A stretch of 64,000 nucleotides of DNA from Colletotrichum lupini (GCF_023278565.1 NC_064677.1:6944001-7008000), one strand, 5' to 3'; numbered from the stretch's first letter, positions 24,043 to 36,840 are shown. Program-made: numbers and translations. Notes: generated by a model from the letters alone, not told the origin.

Positions 24043-25248
24043 ATGGGCCGAACGCAACCGTCAGTTGGGCAGCCACCGGCGGCCTTTCGGAAAGCCGCCC
24101 GAGCCAAGAAGGCCAAGGTCACCCTCAATCAGCTGATTCCATCACTCCTCCCTACGCACCCACGAGCCCGGCGCGGAATCGACTCAGCCGAGCTGATCAT
24201 CGAGCCTAAGTCAGCGATCAAGGAGAATAGAACCCCCAAGGCAGAAGGCGCTGATGTTTCGGAAACCAACGGGCCATTCCACATCAGACTCCAAGTTGCC
24301 GACACTCTTACAGCCGCTCACGCCTTGGTGACTGAGAAGGCGGAATCGAATCGCCCGGTAGACATAAGTAATAAAGAGACGCGGGTTGCAGTTCTCAACA
24401 TGGCCTCACCTCTTACGCCGGGTGGTGGCTTCGTCAATGGTGCCGGTAGTCAGGAGGAGTCATTTTGTATGCGGACTACGCTGCTGCCATCTCTCAAAGA
24501 CGAGTACTACCGTCTGCCAGAGCTCGGTGCTATTTACACACCAGATGTACTGGTTTTCCGAGATGAAGATGCGGACGACGTGTTGGAGAAAAGAGACCGA
24601 TGGTTCGTGGACTGCATCAGCGCCGCCATGTTGCGGAATCCAGAAATTGAGCGAGACGAGTACACTGGTTTCAGCCACTACGTTCAAGAAAAAGACAGAC
24701 AGCTCATCCTGGAAAAGATGAAGATTGTGCTGCGGATATGCCAGCTCAAGGGCATCAAGAAGATTGTGCTCGGTGCTTGGGGATGTGGTGCCTACGGGAA
24801 TCCAGTCGCCGAAGTGGCCAAGGCGTGGAAGAAGGCGCTACTACCGAGGAACGACGGAAAAGGGAAAAAGAAAGGGAACAAAGAGACATGGAGCGGGATC
24901 GAAGAAGTCGTCTTCGCGATCAAAGATACCGGCATGGCCGACGCCTTTCAAGAGGCTTTCGGGAAGGGCATTGAGAGAGACGTAGAAGCCGAGGTGGATG
25001 AATCCGATGAGGAGATTGATATCGCTCAAAAGAACAAGGAGGAGCTTCAAGCAAGGATTGCCGAGTTACAGCAGCGCATCGATGCCACACCAAACCCGCA
25101 AGTCAAGACGGGCCTCAACTCAATTCTTGCTGGGTTGATAAGCCAACTACCCGCTGATTCGGGAAAAGAAACTGACGGAGAAGAGCAAGAAAGAGACGGA
25201 ACAGCGGACGACAGCGGCGATAGTGACGCAGGTTCAGACGAGGCATGA
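24043..25248 (+). CDS. microbial-type poly(ADP-ribose) glycohydrolase (PARG) domain protein
   Basis: An intronless 401-residue protein. The signature of bacterial/fungal-type PARG is complete: NMASPLTPGGGFVNGAGSQE (about 119-138) with the GGG loop followed by the QEE pair, in which the second glutamate is catalytic. The domain closes with LGAWGCGAYGNP (about 243-254), a macrodomain-type loop. The family removes poly(ADP-ribose) from proteins by cleaving ribose-ribose bonds. A basic N-terminus (RKAARAKKAK) suggests nuclear location. The last 80 residues form a coiled-coil-like stretch (KEELQARIAELQQRI) and an acidic Asp/Glu/Ser tail not needed for catalysis. Start at 24043 is the first ATG; the preceding bases are AAAC, a fair Kozak context. 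Function is confident at the domain level. Confidence 0.88.
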   Translation: MGRTQPSVGQPPAAFRKAARAKKAKVTLNQLIPSLLPTHPRARRGIDSAELIIEPKSAIKENRTPKAEGADVSETNGPFHIRLQVADTLTAAHALVTEKAESNRPVDISNKETRVAVLNMASPLTPGGGFVNGAGSQEESFCMRTTLLPSLKDEYYRLPELGAIYTPDVLVFRDEDADDVLEKRDRWFVDCISAAMLRNPEIERDEYTGFSHYVQEKDRQLILEKMKIVLRICQLKGIKKIVLGAWGCGAYGNPVAEVAKAWKKALLPRNDGKGKKKGNKETWSGIEEVVFAIKDTGMADAFQEAFGKGIERDVEAEVDESDEEIDIAQKNKEELQARIAELQQRIDATPNPQVKTGLNSILAGLISQLPADSGKETDGEEQERDGTADDSGDSDAGSDEA

Positions 25249-25973
25249 GTCTAGCCATGAATTATGATCTATTGATAACACTATTGCCCCCTAAAGATGT
25301 GCCCAGCTCACTGTCGGATTGTGTTCCTCCACTTCAGAATCAAGACTGGCTACAAGAACGGTTAGAAAATGCCCCCATGTCAACGTCGGACAAAATAAGC
25401 CGAGGTGTTACCTGCCACAGCTTCGTAATACGTGCGCGACTAGCTGTGATTCGTACAGCCTCGGTCAATAACTCCCCTGCTGGACATTTCTGCCGGTATA
25501 GCCGATGAACCGATGAACTAATCCCGGCCGAGGCTATCATCATCAAGTGCAGGGCACATCGCCATCTGATGGTTGATGCAGTCATCTGTTATGGCCAGTG
25601 CGGTACTTTCGAACATTCCTCTCAGCTCTCGCCAGCTCTATTATCATTAGCAGGACAGTTTAGCAAACCACGTAGTCTTTCTCAATACTGTCGGTGATAG
25701 GCAAAACGGGAACATCCAATACTACCCATTCTCCAGCGCATGGGGTTGTTCAAAGTTCCTAAGACTGAACCTGCACGACTTCTATAGCCTTTCCTTGAGT
25801 TGAATTAGGAGTCAACGTAATTACTTCGTGTTGGCGAGTGATTTCGAAAACACAACGTAACTAGAATCATGAAACTCTGCAATCGTCTCATTGCAAAATG
25901 TTATTGAGTATGAACTACCTGAGCTTCTAGAGCCTAACTTAGGTCGTTGTCTATAACATAGATCCTTCATCTT
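25249..25973. other. intergenic region between convergent genes
   Basis: This stretch separates the PARG-like gene from the 3' end of the minus-strand MFS gene. Frames at 25245-25508 and 25340-25585 overlap on opposite strands and have no motif. Nothing else is seen. Confidence 0.5.
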
Positions 25974-28072
25974 CTACAAGTTGTGGACGGTGCTGTTCCT
26001 AGTCCACCTACGGAATGTCTTGCCATAGAAGTAAAATATCGTCCCACAAGCACAGAAAAAGACGGTCAGCGCCATGTTGGTCATGAAAGCCGGTATGAAC
26101 CTATTTGTGTCAGCATATGGCATCGGCCAAAAGAGAGAAGTTTAACTGACCCTGCCTGTATTGTCCAAGGGGTAATGAATTTACCCATGCCGTATCCCCA
26201 CACATTCTTGTTCACCGTGATAGCAACCATGAGAGGACCAGTCACTGGCTTGTAGCAGTCGATGGCGTAGGTGCTGGCGATACTGGGTAAAGCAGCAACC
26301 TGGATGCCTGCGCTGGCGTAACCGAGGACTACGATGATAGGCCAGGACCAGTGGTTCTGATATCCAATAGCGGTGATAATATTACCAAATATCATGATGA
26401 TCACGAATGGAATCATAGCAGGGAGACGCATCTCAGGCTCGCGGGTGCCGTTGTTTCGAGCAGTCGCACGGGCGGATACCCAATCGCTAAAGGGGCCAGC
26501 GGTGACGAGTCCAATCAGCGCACCAACAAGAACTGCCAGATTGGTAAAGCCTACAAGAGTTAGTCTCATACAACAATTGTGGATGCGATTTTAGGTTTAC
26601 GAGGCTTACCGATAGACTGCGAGCTCATATTATAAGGGGGTGCTGCGAAGACTTGAGACTGCGTGAGGTTTAGAATGAGGAAGTTGCTACAACTCCAGCT
26701 CACAACAAACGACGCAAATACCACAATGGGGAATCCAAAAAGCTTCCAGGGAGTCCAGAGGTCGAACCAGATGGTCTTAAGGGGCGAAGAGTTGCGTTGG
26801 AACAGGTACCACTGCTGCTTAGAGGGGGTTCCCTTGCCAAGGTACGGGTCCATATCCGCAGTCCGAGTGGGGTTCAATGTCTCGTCGGCAACTTCGATTG
26901 TGACAGCGTCTTGAGTTGGCTGAGAACGAATCCATCTTGTCTCTGGGAAGCCAAAGAAGGCGTAGACAATGGAGGCACCTGTCAGCGCCAGCGCAACGTT
27001 GAGCCACCAAAAGTTCTGCCATCCAACATGATCCGCCATCGGGCCTGCAATAACCGGCGCAATCTGAAAGGGTTAGCCAAGACTGCCTCCCACAGCCGTT
27101 AAAGCTAGACCCACCATCAAAGATCCCATATTGTCACGTAACAGGGATAGTAATCGCACCTCACAAAGTGCCCGTCACGTGCTGAATCACGTGTCTATCT
27201 CAGATATCGTGTATATAGACCTTCTCCTTTTGTCTATTTCCACTTTGATAGTTAAGCCACTTTTACCACACTCCGTATGCCCATTGCTGCGTGCCATAAC
27301 TCGTGACACATATAAACGACCCAGTATAGCGTATTCCAGCGGCCACGGTCGTGTAGGAAGTAAATATCGGCGATGACTTGCGGTTGCAGAGTCTCTGAGG
27401 GACCGGCGCCGATACCGTTGAGTCTAAAATGCAGTCAGCTTGCATTTCCATACCGGAGATTATGAAGAATCAGAACTTACACGCAAGCACCCATGAAAGA
27501 GCCGTATGTTGTGGCTTTCGCTCGAAGAACATGAGACGCAAGGCAGACTAATTGAGAAACAATAAAGACTGGGCGTCGACCAAATGAGGACGAAATCGGA
27601 GCCCTTTCAAAGTTAGCCATGGCTTTGAAAAGCTAAATATCCTTCTGTGGCCTTACCATATGAAATTGCTGAATCCAAGGAGCAGAATGGTCACTCCCGT
27701 AAACTGAATGACGTCTTCTAGGTTGCTGTTGTAGTCTCGAATAAGGTATGGAAACATGGACGCAAGAGACAATGGAGCAAAGCCTTGCGAGAAGGTCATT
27801 AGAGAGACCGCGCCCAATGTAGACCATTTCCATGATGCTTTCCAATTCAAAGGGTCGTGCGGGTCCTGGGATGGTTGAGGGACAAGAACCACCGTCGAGT
27901 GTTCGCTCTTGATGAGGTGATGCTTCAAAACATCGGCCATGACCTCAGTGCCAGGCACAACCTCGATGTGAAGCTCATGTTCAATCTCCTCGCGGGTCTA
28001 AAGGAACGTGTTAGTGGAACTTCGTACATGAGACAATGCTGGACTTACTGTTTTTTCCGGATCTTTCGACAT
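25974..28072 (-). pseudogene. MFS transporter (DHA1-like) disrupted by a 177-bp insertion
   Basis: Seven exons can be traced on the minus strand: 28072-28049, 27997-27657, 27603-27481, 27423-27115 (interrupted), 27063-26610, 26550-26151 and 26100-25974; introns are 50-59 bp. Without the insertion and one target copy (27127-27308) the frame is continuous for 531 residues. Marks of the drug:H+ antiporter type are DPHDPLNWKASWKW near the N-terminus, NFIWAPISSSFGRRP (the loop-2 motif), LNGIGAGPSETLQPQVIAD, and a C-terminal half with ALPSIASTYAIDCYKP and KNVWGYGMGKFITPW. The protein should be a 12-helix plasma-membrane exporter or importer of small molecules. The insertion sits in exon 4, shifts the frame (182 bp added) and adds stops, so the allele is very likely null. 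Apart from it the gene looks undamaged, which suggests recent loss. Confidence 0.87.
27132..27308. mobile_element. 177-bp solo LTR (or MITE) inserted in the MFS gene
   Basis: The element starts TGTCACG and ends CGTGACA, a perfect 7-bp inverted terminus bounded by TG...CA. It is flanked by CATAT on both sides (27127-27131 and 27309-27313). Removing it with one CATAT restores VVYMGSLM in the transporter. TG...CA ends plus a 5-bp duplication are typical of an LTR. Read on the plus strand it has CACGTG boxes, then TATATAG near 27211-27218 and a pyrimidine-rich stretch, as in a short promoter-bearing LTR. It is unlike the Copia LTRs of this window and shows no RIP. A small DNA-type MITE with 5-bp duplication is the alternative. 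Confidence 0.8.
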
Positions 28073-28771
28073 GGTTGCGATTTTCCTTTTGGCTTGCGAT
28101 TCTACGTCTCGGGAGTGATGCGATAAAAAACCACGGCGATGGATTGGAATAGACGTCGTAACATCGGGGCGCGGACGTGGGCAATAAATGTAGATACAGG
28201 CCTGGCCACATCGACCGATACAGTCGAATTACCGACGCGATCTGCGACATCAACCTGTCGACGGCACAACTACGCGTCTAGTGTTACCATGATCCTGGGT
28301 CAACCAACCTCAAACATTCGGCATGTCGTCGCGGCAGCTGCCTACGCTCAGATATCAAAAGCCGAACCACTAGGTTGAACTCTATGAGCTCTCCCCACGC
28401 GACGGCTGGGGGAAGAATGCGGGGAAATCTGGAGAGAGGCCTAGATGGGGCAAGGTGAACTTCAGCTCATCTGACAGGCTCTCATGAAATCTATCACCGG
28501 AGCTAAGGTCAAGCAGCCATCCCAGCATTACATGGGGTTGACCAATCACCCCGTCGCCGTTTTTGAGGAGGGTGTGCCGGCAGCTTAGCATCAGTCCTAT
28601 ACATCCAAATCGGCACCATGTTGCCGGCATCAAGACAGGGGATGTCACCCCCAATCCTCCGACATTTTTTTGGAAGGAGCTTTATCATTCCGTGGGAAAT
28701 ACTTGCGCGCGGCTTGGCGATTCTTGCGGTATTGGTCGATACGCCTACCAACGCAGCAAGTCTGCGGGTTA
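28073..28771. other. intergenic region upstream of the MFS gene
   Basis: Promoter side of the MFS transporter, followed by sequence with normal composition up to the Copia LTR. Frames at 28382-28654 and 28509-28751 (minus) and 28563-28808 (plus) conflict and carry no motif. Nothing else can be supported. Confidence 0.5.
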
Positions 28772-28976
28772 TGTCGGATTAGAAGTCCAATTCGACCGCG
28801 GCATATAGCCGACTGCGCAGGGGCTAATTGGGGGCCCTATTTACAATTATCGTAGCTAGCCTAACTTATAGTTAGAACCTCTTTTTTATACTTACTACGT
28901 AGATATTTATATAGTTTAATTAATCTCTTCGTTAACTACGGTTCGAACTAACTACTTTATAATAAGGATACTAATA
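28772..28976 (+). repeat. 5' LTR of Copia copy 2 (205-bp form)
   Basis: Aligns to the copy 1 LTR end to end. It has a 3-base insertion near the ACTTACTACGTAGAT stretch, the same place as in the LTRs of copy 4. The preceding five bases, GGTTA, have no partner that I can find. Confidence 0.85.
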
Positions 28977-29484
28977 CTAATTAGTAGTTAAATTCTATTA
29001 TTATAAATTAATAAAGTATCTCGCTACGTAAAAGAGACGACCTCTTAATACCATATAGGATAAGAGATTTGTACTAATTAACTTTACGGAAATAGATAAA
29101 AAAGGGGGCGATTTTCGAATACTATATAAAATCGAGCAATCGTAGCCCTTTACTACTTACGAGAGGTCGACGTTTACTACGTTAAACTACGTTAATTAAC
29201 GGAACTACTTAAGTAACTAGCCTTTTACTATTGCCCCGAGTAGCTTTTTTATTAAACGATTTTTCTACGGCCGGCTTATAATTAGAAATTAACTAATTAA
29301 ATTAATAAAAGTATAGTATAAAAGAGTACCGCGCGATTAAAAAAGGGGATCTCTAAATATAAACATTCTTATTTAGTAATAAAAGTAACCTTATAAGAGT
29401 TATTAAGCTAAGAGATTTATAGTATATAGGAAAGTTTACTACTACGAGGACCTTATAAGTACGACCTTAAGCCCGCGATCTAAA
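28772..29484 (+). mobile_element. 5' fragment of a Copia element (copy 2)
   Basis: The fragment starts with a plus-oriented LTR (28772-28976, 205 bp, TGTCGG at the edge) and continues with 508 bp of the internal leader of the same family as copy 1. It ends abruptly at GCGATCTAAA, where the inverse LTR of copy 3 begins. The rest of the element is not found in the window. The base composition shows the same RIP pattern as the other copies. Confidence 0.88.
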
Positions 29485-29686
29485 TATTAGTATCCCTATT
29501 ATAGGGTAGTTAGTTCGAACCGTAGTTAACGAAGAGATTAATTAAACTATATAAATATTTGCGTAAGTATAAAAAGGAGGTTCTAACTATAAGTTAGGCT
29601 AGTTACGATAATCGTAAATAGGGCCCCTAATTAGCCCCTATATAGTCGGCTATATACCGCGGTCGAATTAGACTTCTAATCCGATA
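29485..29686 (-). repeat. 3' LTR of Copia copy 3
   Basis: 202 bp in inverse orientation, starting TATTAGTATCCC and ending CCGATA on the plus strand, which is the reverse complement of the family LTR with the terminal CA changed. Confidence 0.9.
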
Positions 29687-32600
29687 CTAACTTTCTTTTT
29701 CTTTTATCGATTTAACTACTACGGTTAGAGATATAATTCGACCTCGGGCCCGTTTATTAAGTCGTCTCTTTTTCCCCCTTTTCTCTACTCTTTTTATATA
29801 ACCTATCCCTCTATTTATATAATAACTTTTTTATTACTTATAAATTACTTTAATCCCTTATTTAGTACTACTTTTATAAAAGCGTTTACGAGGTTATCTT
29901 TATTATTAATCTAATAGATCTCGAGTATTTCGTACCTTTTATACGATTACTTAAGGGCTATAATATCGATTATAAGCCTCTTTTCCTTTGTCGTTCCTAA
30001 TTTAACGAAGTATTCGTATAGCGAGTAGGAATTAGTATAGATAACTATTAAAATAAGTAGAAGGCTAATTTAATTAATAATCTTCTTTAGCGTTATTAAA
30101 ATTACGTAAGAGAGGTTAATGCCGTTAACTATACCGTATACTTTTAATATTAATATACTTCTTATTACTTACTTATTTTTAATTAATAAGTAATAGATTA
30201 TATTACCGTATATAGTAAATTCGCTCTTACCTATACTCTCGTTAGCTAGGATAATAATATACCCTAATTACGAAGTAAGGTCGTTATTATTTATAAATAA
30301 CCTATTAATAAAGACATAGAGCTTACTAGTCGTAAGGTCGATTGGGTAGTAAACGAGACCTCGATCGAGATTCGTCTATTACTACTTAAGCCGCTTATTA
30401 AGTACCTCGACGTCTCGTTTAGTTAGATTTATAGCTTATACTACCCTAGCGTAGTTAAAAGTCGCTTTAAGCTAATAAATATTTATAATATATACCCCTC
30501 GTACGAGCTTAGCCTTATACTACTTCTTAACGTTAGTTACGTTTAGATCGACGAGGTTAATCTTCTTACCCTGCCCTTTTTATTAAAAAACGACGGTTTC
30601 CCTTTCGATTATAAAAATCCTATTATTAAATACTAAGGGGGTATTTATTATAAGGACCTCTTTTAGCTTCGCTACGAAGCCCGCTTTTTAAAGCTCCTTA
30701 TCCTCTTTTTTTATAAAATTAATATTAAATAGGCCTAATATATCGTCGGTCTATATTCTAACGATTCTAAATTAGTTACCTTCGTACTCTGCGACTAATA
30801 AGTACGGGTCGTACGTAGAGGTAATTATTAATAGTTAATTAATATAAAAATCGTAATAAGTAGCTTACTAATAAGTACCTGATTTTACGAGCCTATATAG
30901 TAGCTTAAGTACTTTAATAATCGTACTTTCTAAGTACTTACTAACTATTTCTTTTAGTAAATAGGCTAGGATTTTCCTTATGAGCCTTATAGCTAATTAG
31001 GTATAGGCCTAGGTAATATCACGGCTCTAAATCTCGTATCCCTTCTTCTATAATAATACTATTAGTACTATTATTAATCGTTAGTTATAGCGCTATATAG
31101 TAAGCGATTATATAAGTAGCGTCGCCTTTTTAACGTTACCGTACCCCTAAATTACGTATTTAGACTTCTCGTATAGCTAGGGTATTCCTTTCCCTTTAAT
31201 CTTACGAACTATTCGTAATTTAAATATGCGGAGGTTTATATATTTTTCTAAGTCGTATAGGATAAATCGATAGACCCCTCGATCGCGAAGAGTATCTATT
31301 TTAATAAGATCTAATCTTTTATATAGTTTTTTAATAATTATAATTACGCCTTCCTTACGTAGTTTAATTACTAACTCGAAATCGGCTTTCTTTTTTATTA
31401 TATAAAAAGTATTAATTACCTCGTTATTAATAATAAATTACCGCGTTAAGGCTTGCCGTCGTAGTCTTCTGCGACGTCTCGCTAGTAGTATTAGTACCCT
31501 TTTAGCAATTTCCTTTTCCTCGTCGTTTATTAGTATTACTACGACGATTTCGTTAAGGATAATTTCCTATGCCTCTACTACGGGTTATATAGTTTCCCCT
31601 AGCTCTTCTTCTTTTTATAAGTTAGAAATTACCTCGTTAGGATCTATATAATACGGTCTAACTACCGTAATTAATACTTCGAGTAGCTAGTCGCGATCTC
31701 TTATAATTATATAAGAGCGCTCGTTAATAGAAATTAACTTATATAGCCCAGCTTATTATTAAGTAATTTCGCGCTATACTCGTACCTCCGAATTTAGTAA
31801 CATATCTAGATTATCCTTTATATCGGGCCTATTACGTATAGTAATTACCTCGTTAACTTATTTTTTTATACTTACCTCGCGCAGTGCCTATATTACTTTT
31901 TTAATTACTCGGGCTCGTTAGCTTATACTTAGTAATAGTAGTAAGGCTAAGGTCGTTCTTAAATATACTCTAAATACTAATAGCGTTAGTATAAGTCTAT
32001 TAGGCCCTATAGTATCGTTATAGTATTTAAGTGCTATTTAGAGGCATTCGTCATTAGTAGAATCCGGATTTTCCTTTTTAATAATTCTAAACGCCCTTTT
32101 TAATTACTAGTATACCCTCTCTACTTTTCTAATATTATAGTGCGCTTTAATAAGTACGACTTTTAGCTATATACCGTAGGCCGTCGTATTATCCCTAAAT
32201 TCTACTAATTTAAAACTAGAACTAGCATCGGTTCTAATACCGTCTAGCGGTCCCTAGTATATATCGATCTAGCTTTTTCGTAGGGCTGCCTATACTATTT
32301 TTACTTATAAATCCTAGAGGAATTGCCCTATTTAGAAAGATATAGCTACGTCGATTATATATAATACTAGCCGACTATTTAAGTAGAAAATATCGACGAC
32401 GATTTCCTAGTTAAAATTAAGCTTATTACGCAATTTAAACTTAAATCTGCGTAGGCTCTGCGCATTTATCTAATATTAGTAGCACATTTTTATTAACTAC
32501 TCTAGCGCCCCTATTTTAATATTATTATTATTTAATTACTTTAAGAAGTTATATAGCCTCGTAACTAACGAGTACCTAAATCTCTAATATAGTTTTCTAA

Positions 32601-35600
32601 GCTTATTTTCCGTTAAGTAATTAATCGACTTTATATTATTAATAAGCTTTATAAACGCATACCCCTATCGTTATTCGATTATTTTAAAGTGCTTATTACT
32701 AGAGATTCTATTCCTCGTATTATCGAATATAATACCTAGTCGATCTATATTTTTTAGATATAAGAGAAATGGGGTATTAATAGGTAAAATATAAAAAGTT
32801 ATCGTTCCGAAGTACGTTTTTACTTTTACTATACTTAGGGCGACGATTTCTTTACTTAGGCCGAAACTAATCCTCGTAATACCCGCTGTTAACGTATTAA
32901 GCGTTACTAATACGATCTTTTATAGCGCCTAGAATTACCCTTTTCTTCTAGTTAATTATTGCGATACCTTAGTATCTAGGATAATTTTATAAAAATCGTT
33001 TAAGCCGTACCTTTTACTTATATAGAATACTTATATAAGCTTAGTATTCGAGGGATCTAAGTAGTATAAAAAGGACCCCTCTAGTTACCCTTAAATATGC
33101 TTAGTACTATATTCCTTTTTTTAAAATATTAAGAGAGAGAGCGTCTTCTCTTTAATTGTTAAGAGAATAGGCTTCGGCCCTATTAAATTCGCTTTTTTAA
33201 CCGCCTCTATATCCGTTATCTAAGGGACCTTCCCTTACTATTTATAAATAAAAGCCTATTTATTAAGAGCTTCCGCTACCCTTTATTCGTTTAGCCTCGT
33301 ATATTTTCTAAAAGCTAACGGGGTAAAAAAAGAGTAGTTAATATCGTTGATTTTATTATAATCTAATTCGTTAATATAGGGGGTAAGATCTTCCTTATTT
33401 TCTAAATCTCTTATAGGGGGTATATATTTTAGGCCGCTATTTTAGTTACCGTCGCTAGGTTCTATACCCCCGGATCTACCCTTATATATAATAAGGAATT
33501 AATTAAATTAATAAGGGCTAGTTTTACTATCTATTACCCTCGACTTTTTATACTATTCGTACGATTTAACACGCTCTTCCTTAGAGTAGTTACTTAATTA
33601 ATATCTATCTTTTTTATAAATATAGTATTACTTCTTTTATTACCCTACTTATAAGTTAAATCTCTACTTATTTAACGAATCTAGGCCTCTTTACTAGCGA
33701 TTACTATATTTAGCCTCTTTTCTTTTCTTATTATACGTTCGATCGACCTAATATTACTAATAAGGGCCGTCGTATACCTAGAGATAGGTTTAGCGTAGTA
33801 TTCTCGCTTTAATATTAAAGCTAGATCTTAGTTTCGAGTAGAGCGTCTCGTAGTTTTCGGGTACTTAGTATAGGGTGATTTTTACTTTTAGTATACGCTA
33901 GACTGCGGTATAGAGATATCCGACTTTCTACTTATTTATTTTTTTATTTAGCTAGGTTTTCGCTAGCTTATCGATTTAATTAATAAGCTTTTTAAGGATC
34001 TCTACTCGCAATTTGCCCTCTATTATTTTAGTTATAAATATAAAAAAAATCGCTCATAGCTTAAATAGGAGCTCTAGGTTCCTATCATAGGTCTCGAAGC
34101 GGCTTCGGATTGCGTTAATTATACTAAGAAAGTCGTTTCGATCGAGATTACGTACCGCTTCGTAATAATAATTAGAGGCTTTGCCTATGAGTACGATATT
34201 AATTACTAAATAGTACTAGTATTCCCTAATTCCGACTTTTTCGTAATAATTATAAAATATTATTAGGGTTTTTTATAAGACCTTATACTTCCCCCCAGAG
34301 TATAATTTCTTTTTTAGGAAGATCTTTTTAAAGTTTATAAATTACCTCGTATTTATTATTAGATTTTAGGTCTCTATATACGATCCTTGCGTCGCTACGT
34401 ATTATTAATAACTTCGGGTCGTTTACTTCTTTTTTTATTAGCCGATCGGCGCCGAATTTCGCGTTAGTAGTAATAACGAGTCGTAAATTAAAATAAGCAG
34501 AATTATTAATTATCGTACTTTTAGTACTATATTTTACCCCGGTATATCCTTTTATAATAATAGATTTCCGTTAGTAATTATAAGGAGGAAATTTAGGTCG
34601 TTTACCGTTTTTCTAAATTTGTTAAAGCGATTATACGCTCTATTAACCTATACTTAGTTCTATAGTACGAATTCCTCCTCTATAATTATCGCTATTAGTA
34701 TTTCGTATAGCTCTCGTAATTATAATTACGCTAGTAATACCCCTCGCCCATAGAGGAATTTATTAATAGCTTTTATAATTCCTAGGCTTACGCTTACGAA
34801 CTATTTATCTAGCTAGTAGCTAAGGTCGTTTATAATCTCGTAAAATAAGAGTTACCCCTATAGCCCCTTTTTTTTATAGACTTTAGTTAAATAGATTAAT
34901 ACTACGTTAATTTACTTACCGTTAGGCTAATCTGCGATTTTATATATCCACGTCCCCTAATAGTCCGGGTTAATATTTACTTACTTATAAGGGATTAGGA
35001 TTCTATCTAGGATCGGGTTTTGTCCTTTTTTTTTTACCTTAACTCGCTAAGGGCCGTGCTCTAGCTTATATTTATATTAATAGTCGCTAGTATATTTAAT
35101 CTTAATAAGAATATATCTAATCCGCGCGCTAGTCGTAGTAAATCCGTACTTTTATTATTTAATAAATTTATTAAGGTCTAAGAGATTCCCGCTTCCTCTT
35201 GCCGTCTTACTATTACTCTCGTTTTTATTATTTCTAGCGATTACTATTACCCTTCTAAATCGCTAGCTATCGTACTTACTAAGATCCTCTTTTTCGTTTA
35301 ATATAAAAGGTAGGTTTTAGTAGTTCCTTTTTATAATAATAGTAGCAGACGTTTATATTACTATAAAAAGATATAGTAATTAGTCTCGGGATCTTTATTA
35401 GTTACTAATTTCCGCTATCCCGTATACTTCTAGCTTCTTAAGCCTCGTGCTCTTTATAATTTCTAAATAGCTTCTTTCCTTAACCTACCTCCTCTAGGGT
35501 AGTATTCTATAAGAATAGTCGAAAGTAAACGCTAAGTAGCTCGTAAAAGAGCTATATAAGCTATTAAGAACCGTATAGGCCGTTAAGTATAGTTAATAAA

Positions 35601-36638
35601 GTTAAGCCCTCCTTTTCGTAAAATCGTATATTTTAAAAACTTATTAAAAATACTTACTTATCGCTCGTACGCGGTGGGGTTAGATACTTTAGAGATCTTA
35701 TTTTTTATAGCCTCTCGGTACCCTATTTTATATCTTTTAAGTAGTCTTTTTTATAACTTAATTACGGTTAAGTAATTATTGCTTACTAGCGATCCCTTTT
35801 ATTACTTAATTAATTTCTTAAAATTAATAATCTCGTGCTAGGAGCTAGTATAAAAAGAAGCCCTTAAGCGGCCCTCTAGAGGATTCTTTTCTTTTCCCCT
35901 CAGATCCTCGTTTTTTTAGCCTTTTCTTAGGCTAATAATAACTCTAGCGGGAGGTCGTAGGACTACTTTAGGATAGCCGCCTTCTTCTTAAGTTAATTTC
36001 CGAGATCCGTAATACTCTTAGCTCGATACTATTAAGACTTCTAAATCCCCTCTTCCCTCGTTAGACCGTCCCTTATATTATATTTTTAAATAATACCCAG
36101 GGGGTAGTTAAGGGAACTACGAGGAGATTATTTAGATCGCGGGCTTAAAGTTATATTTATAAGATCCTCGTAGTAATAGACTTTCTTATATACTATAGAT
36201 CTCTTAGCTTAATAACTTTTATAAAATTACCTTTATTACTAAGTAAGAATATTTACGTTTAGAAATACCCTTTTTCGATTGCGCAGTGCTCTTTTATATT
36301 ATATTTTTATTAATTTAACTAGTTAATTTCTAATCGTAGGCCGGCTATAGAAAAGTCGTTTAATAAAAAAGCTACTCGGGGCGACGGTAAAAGGCTAGTT
36401 ATTCAAGTAGTTCTATTAATTAACGTAGTTTAATATAATAAACGTCGACCTCTTATAAGTAGTAAAGGGCTACGATTACTTAATTCCGTACGGTATTTAA
36501 GAATTACCTCTTTTTTCGTCTATTTTTATAAGGTTAATTAATACGAATCTCTTATCCCGTACGGTATTAAAAAGTCGTCTCTTTTACGTAGCGAGATACC
36601 TTATTAATCTACAATAATAGAATTTAATTATTAATTAG

Positions 36639-36840
36639 TATTAGTATCCTTATTATAGGGTAGTTAGTTCGAACCGTAGTTAACGAAGAGATTAATTAAA
36701 TTATATAAATATTTACGTAGGTATAAAAAGGAGGTTCTAACCGTAGGTTAGGCTAGCTACGATAATCGTAAATAGGGCCCCCAATTGGCCCCTGCGTAGT
36801 CGGTTGTATACCGCGGTCGAATTAGACTTCTAATCTAACA
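36639..36840 (-). repeat. 5' LTR of Copia copy 3
   Basis: 202 bp, inverse orientation, starting TATTAGTATCC and ending CTAACA on the plus strand. The right neighbour is Gypsy sequence, not Copia. Confidence 0.9.

Larger units (their letters stand above)
29485..36840 (-). mobile_element. complete RIP-mutated Copia element, inverse orientation (copy 3)
   Basis: 7356 bp bounded by two 202-bp LTRs on the minus strand (3' LTR at 29485-29686, 5' LTR at 36639-36840). Order on the minus strand is gag (about 34900-33950), protease (about 32900-32760), integrase (about 32650-32000), reverse transcriptase and RNase H (about 31250-29800). Stretches align base for base with copy 1 read in reverse, for example the domain around 32,440-32,470 that encodes the integrase zinc finger. 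It is about 490 bp longer than copy 1, mostly in the leader and gag part. The flanks do not show a 5-bp duplication: CTAAA on the left and AATAG on the right. CpA and TpG are close to absent, and every frame is closed. Confidence 0.92.

Noticed and set aside
27132..27308. An additional intron in the MFS gene
   Set aside because: The ends are TG...CA with a target duplication, not GT...AG, and the neighbouring introns of 50-59 bp are all regular. No splice pair removes it in frame.
8532..28072. A secondary-metabolite cluster (acyltransferase, MpaB-like oxygenase, kinase, MFS transporter)
   Set aside because: No polyketide, peptide or terpene backbone enzyme and no pathway regulator is present. 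The genes are spread over 20 kb with a hydrophobin, a PARG and a 6.9-kb retrotransposon between them.
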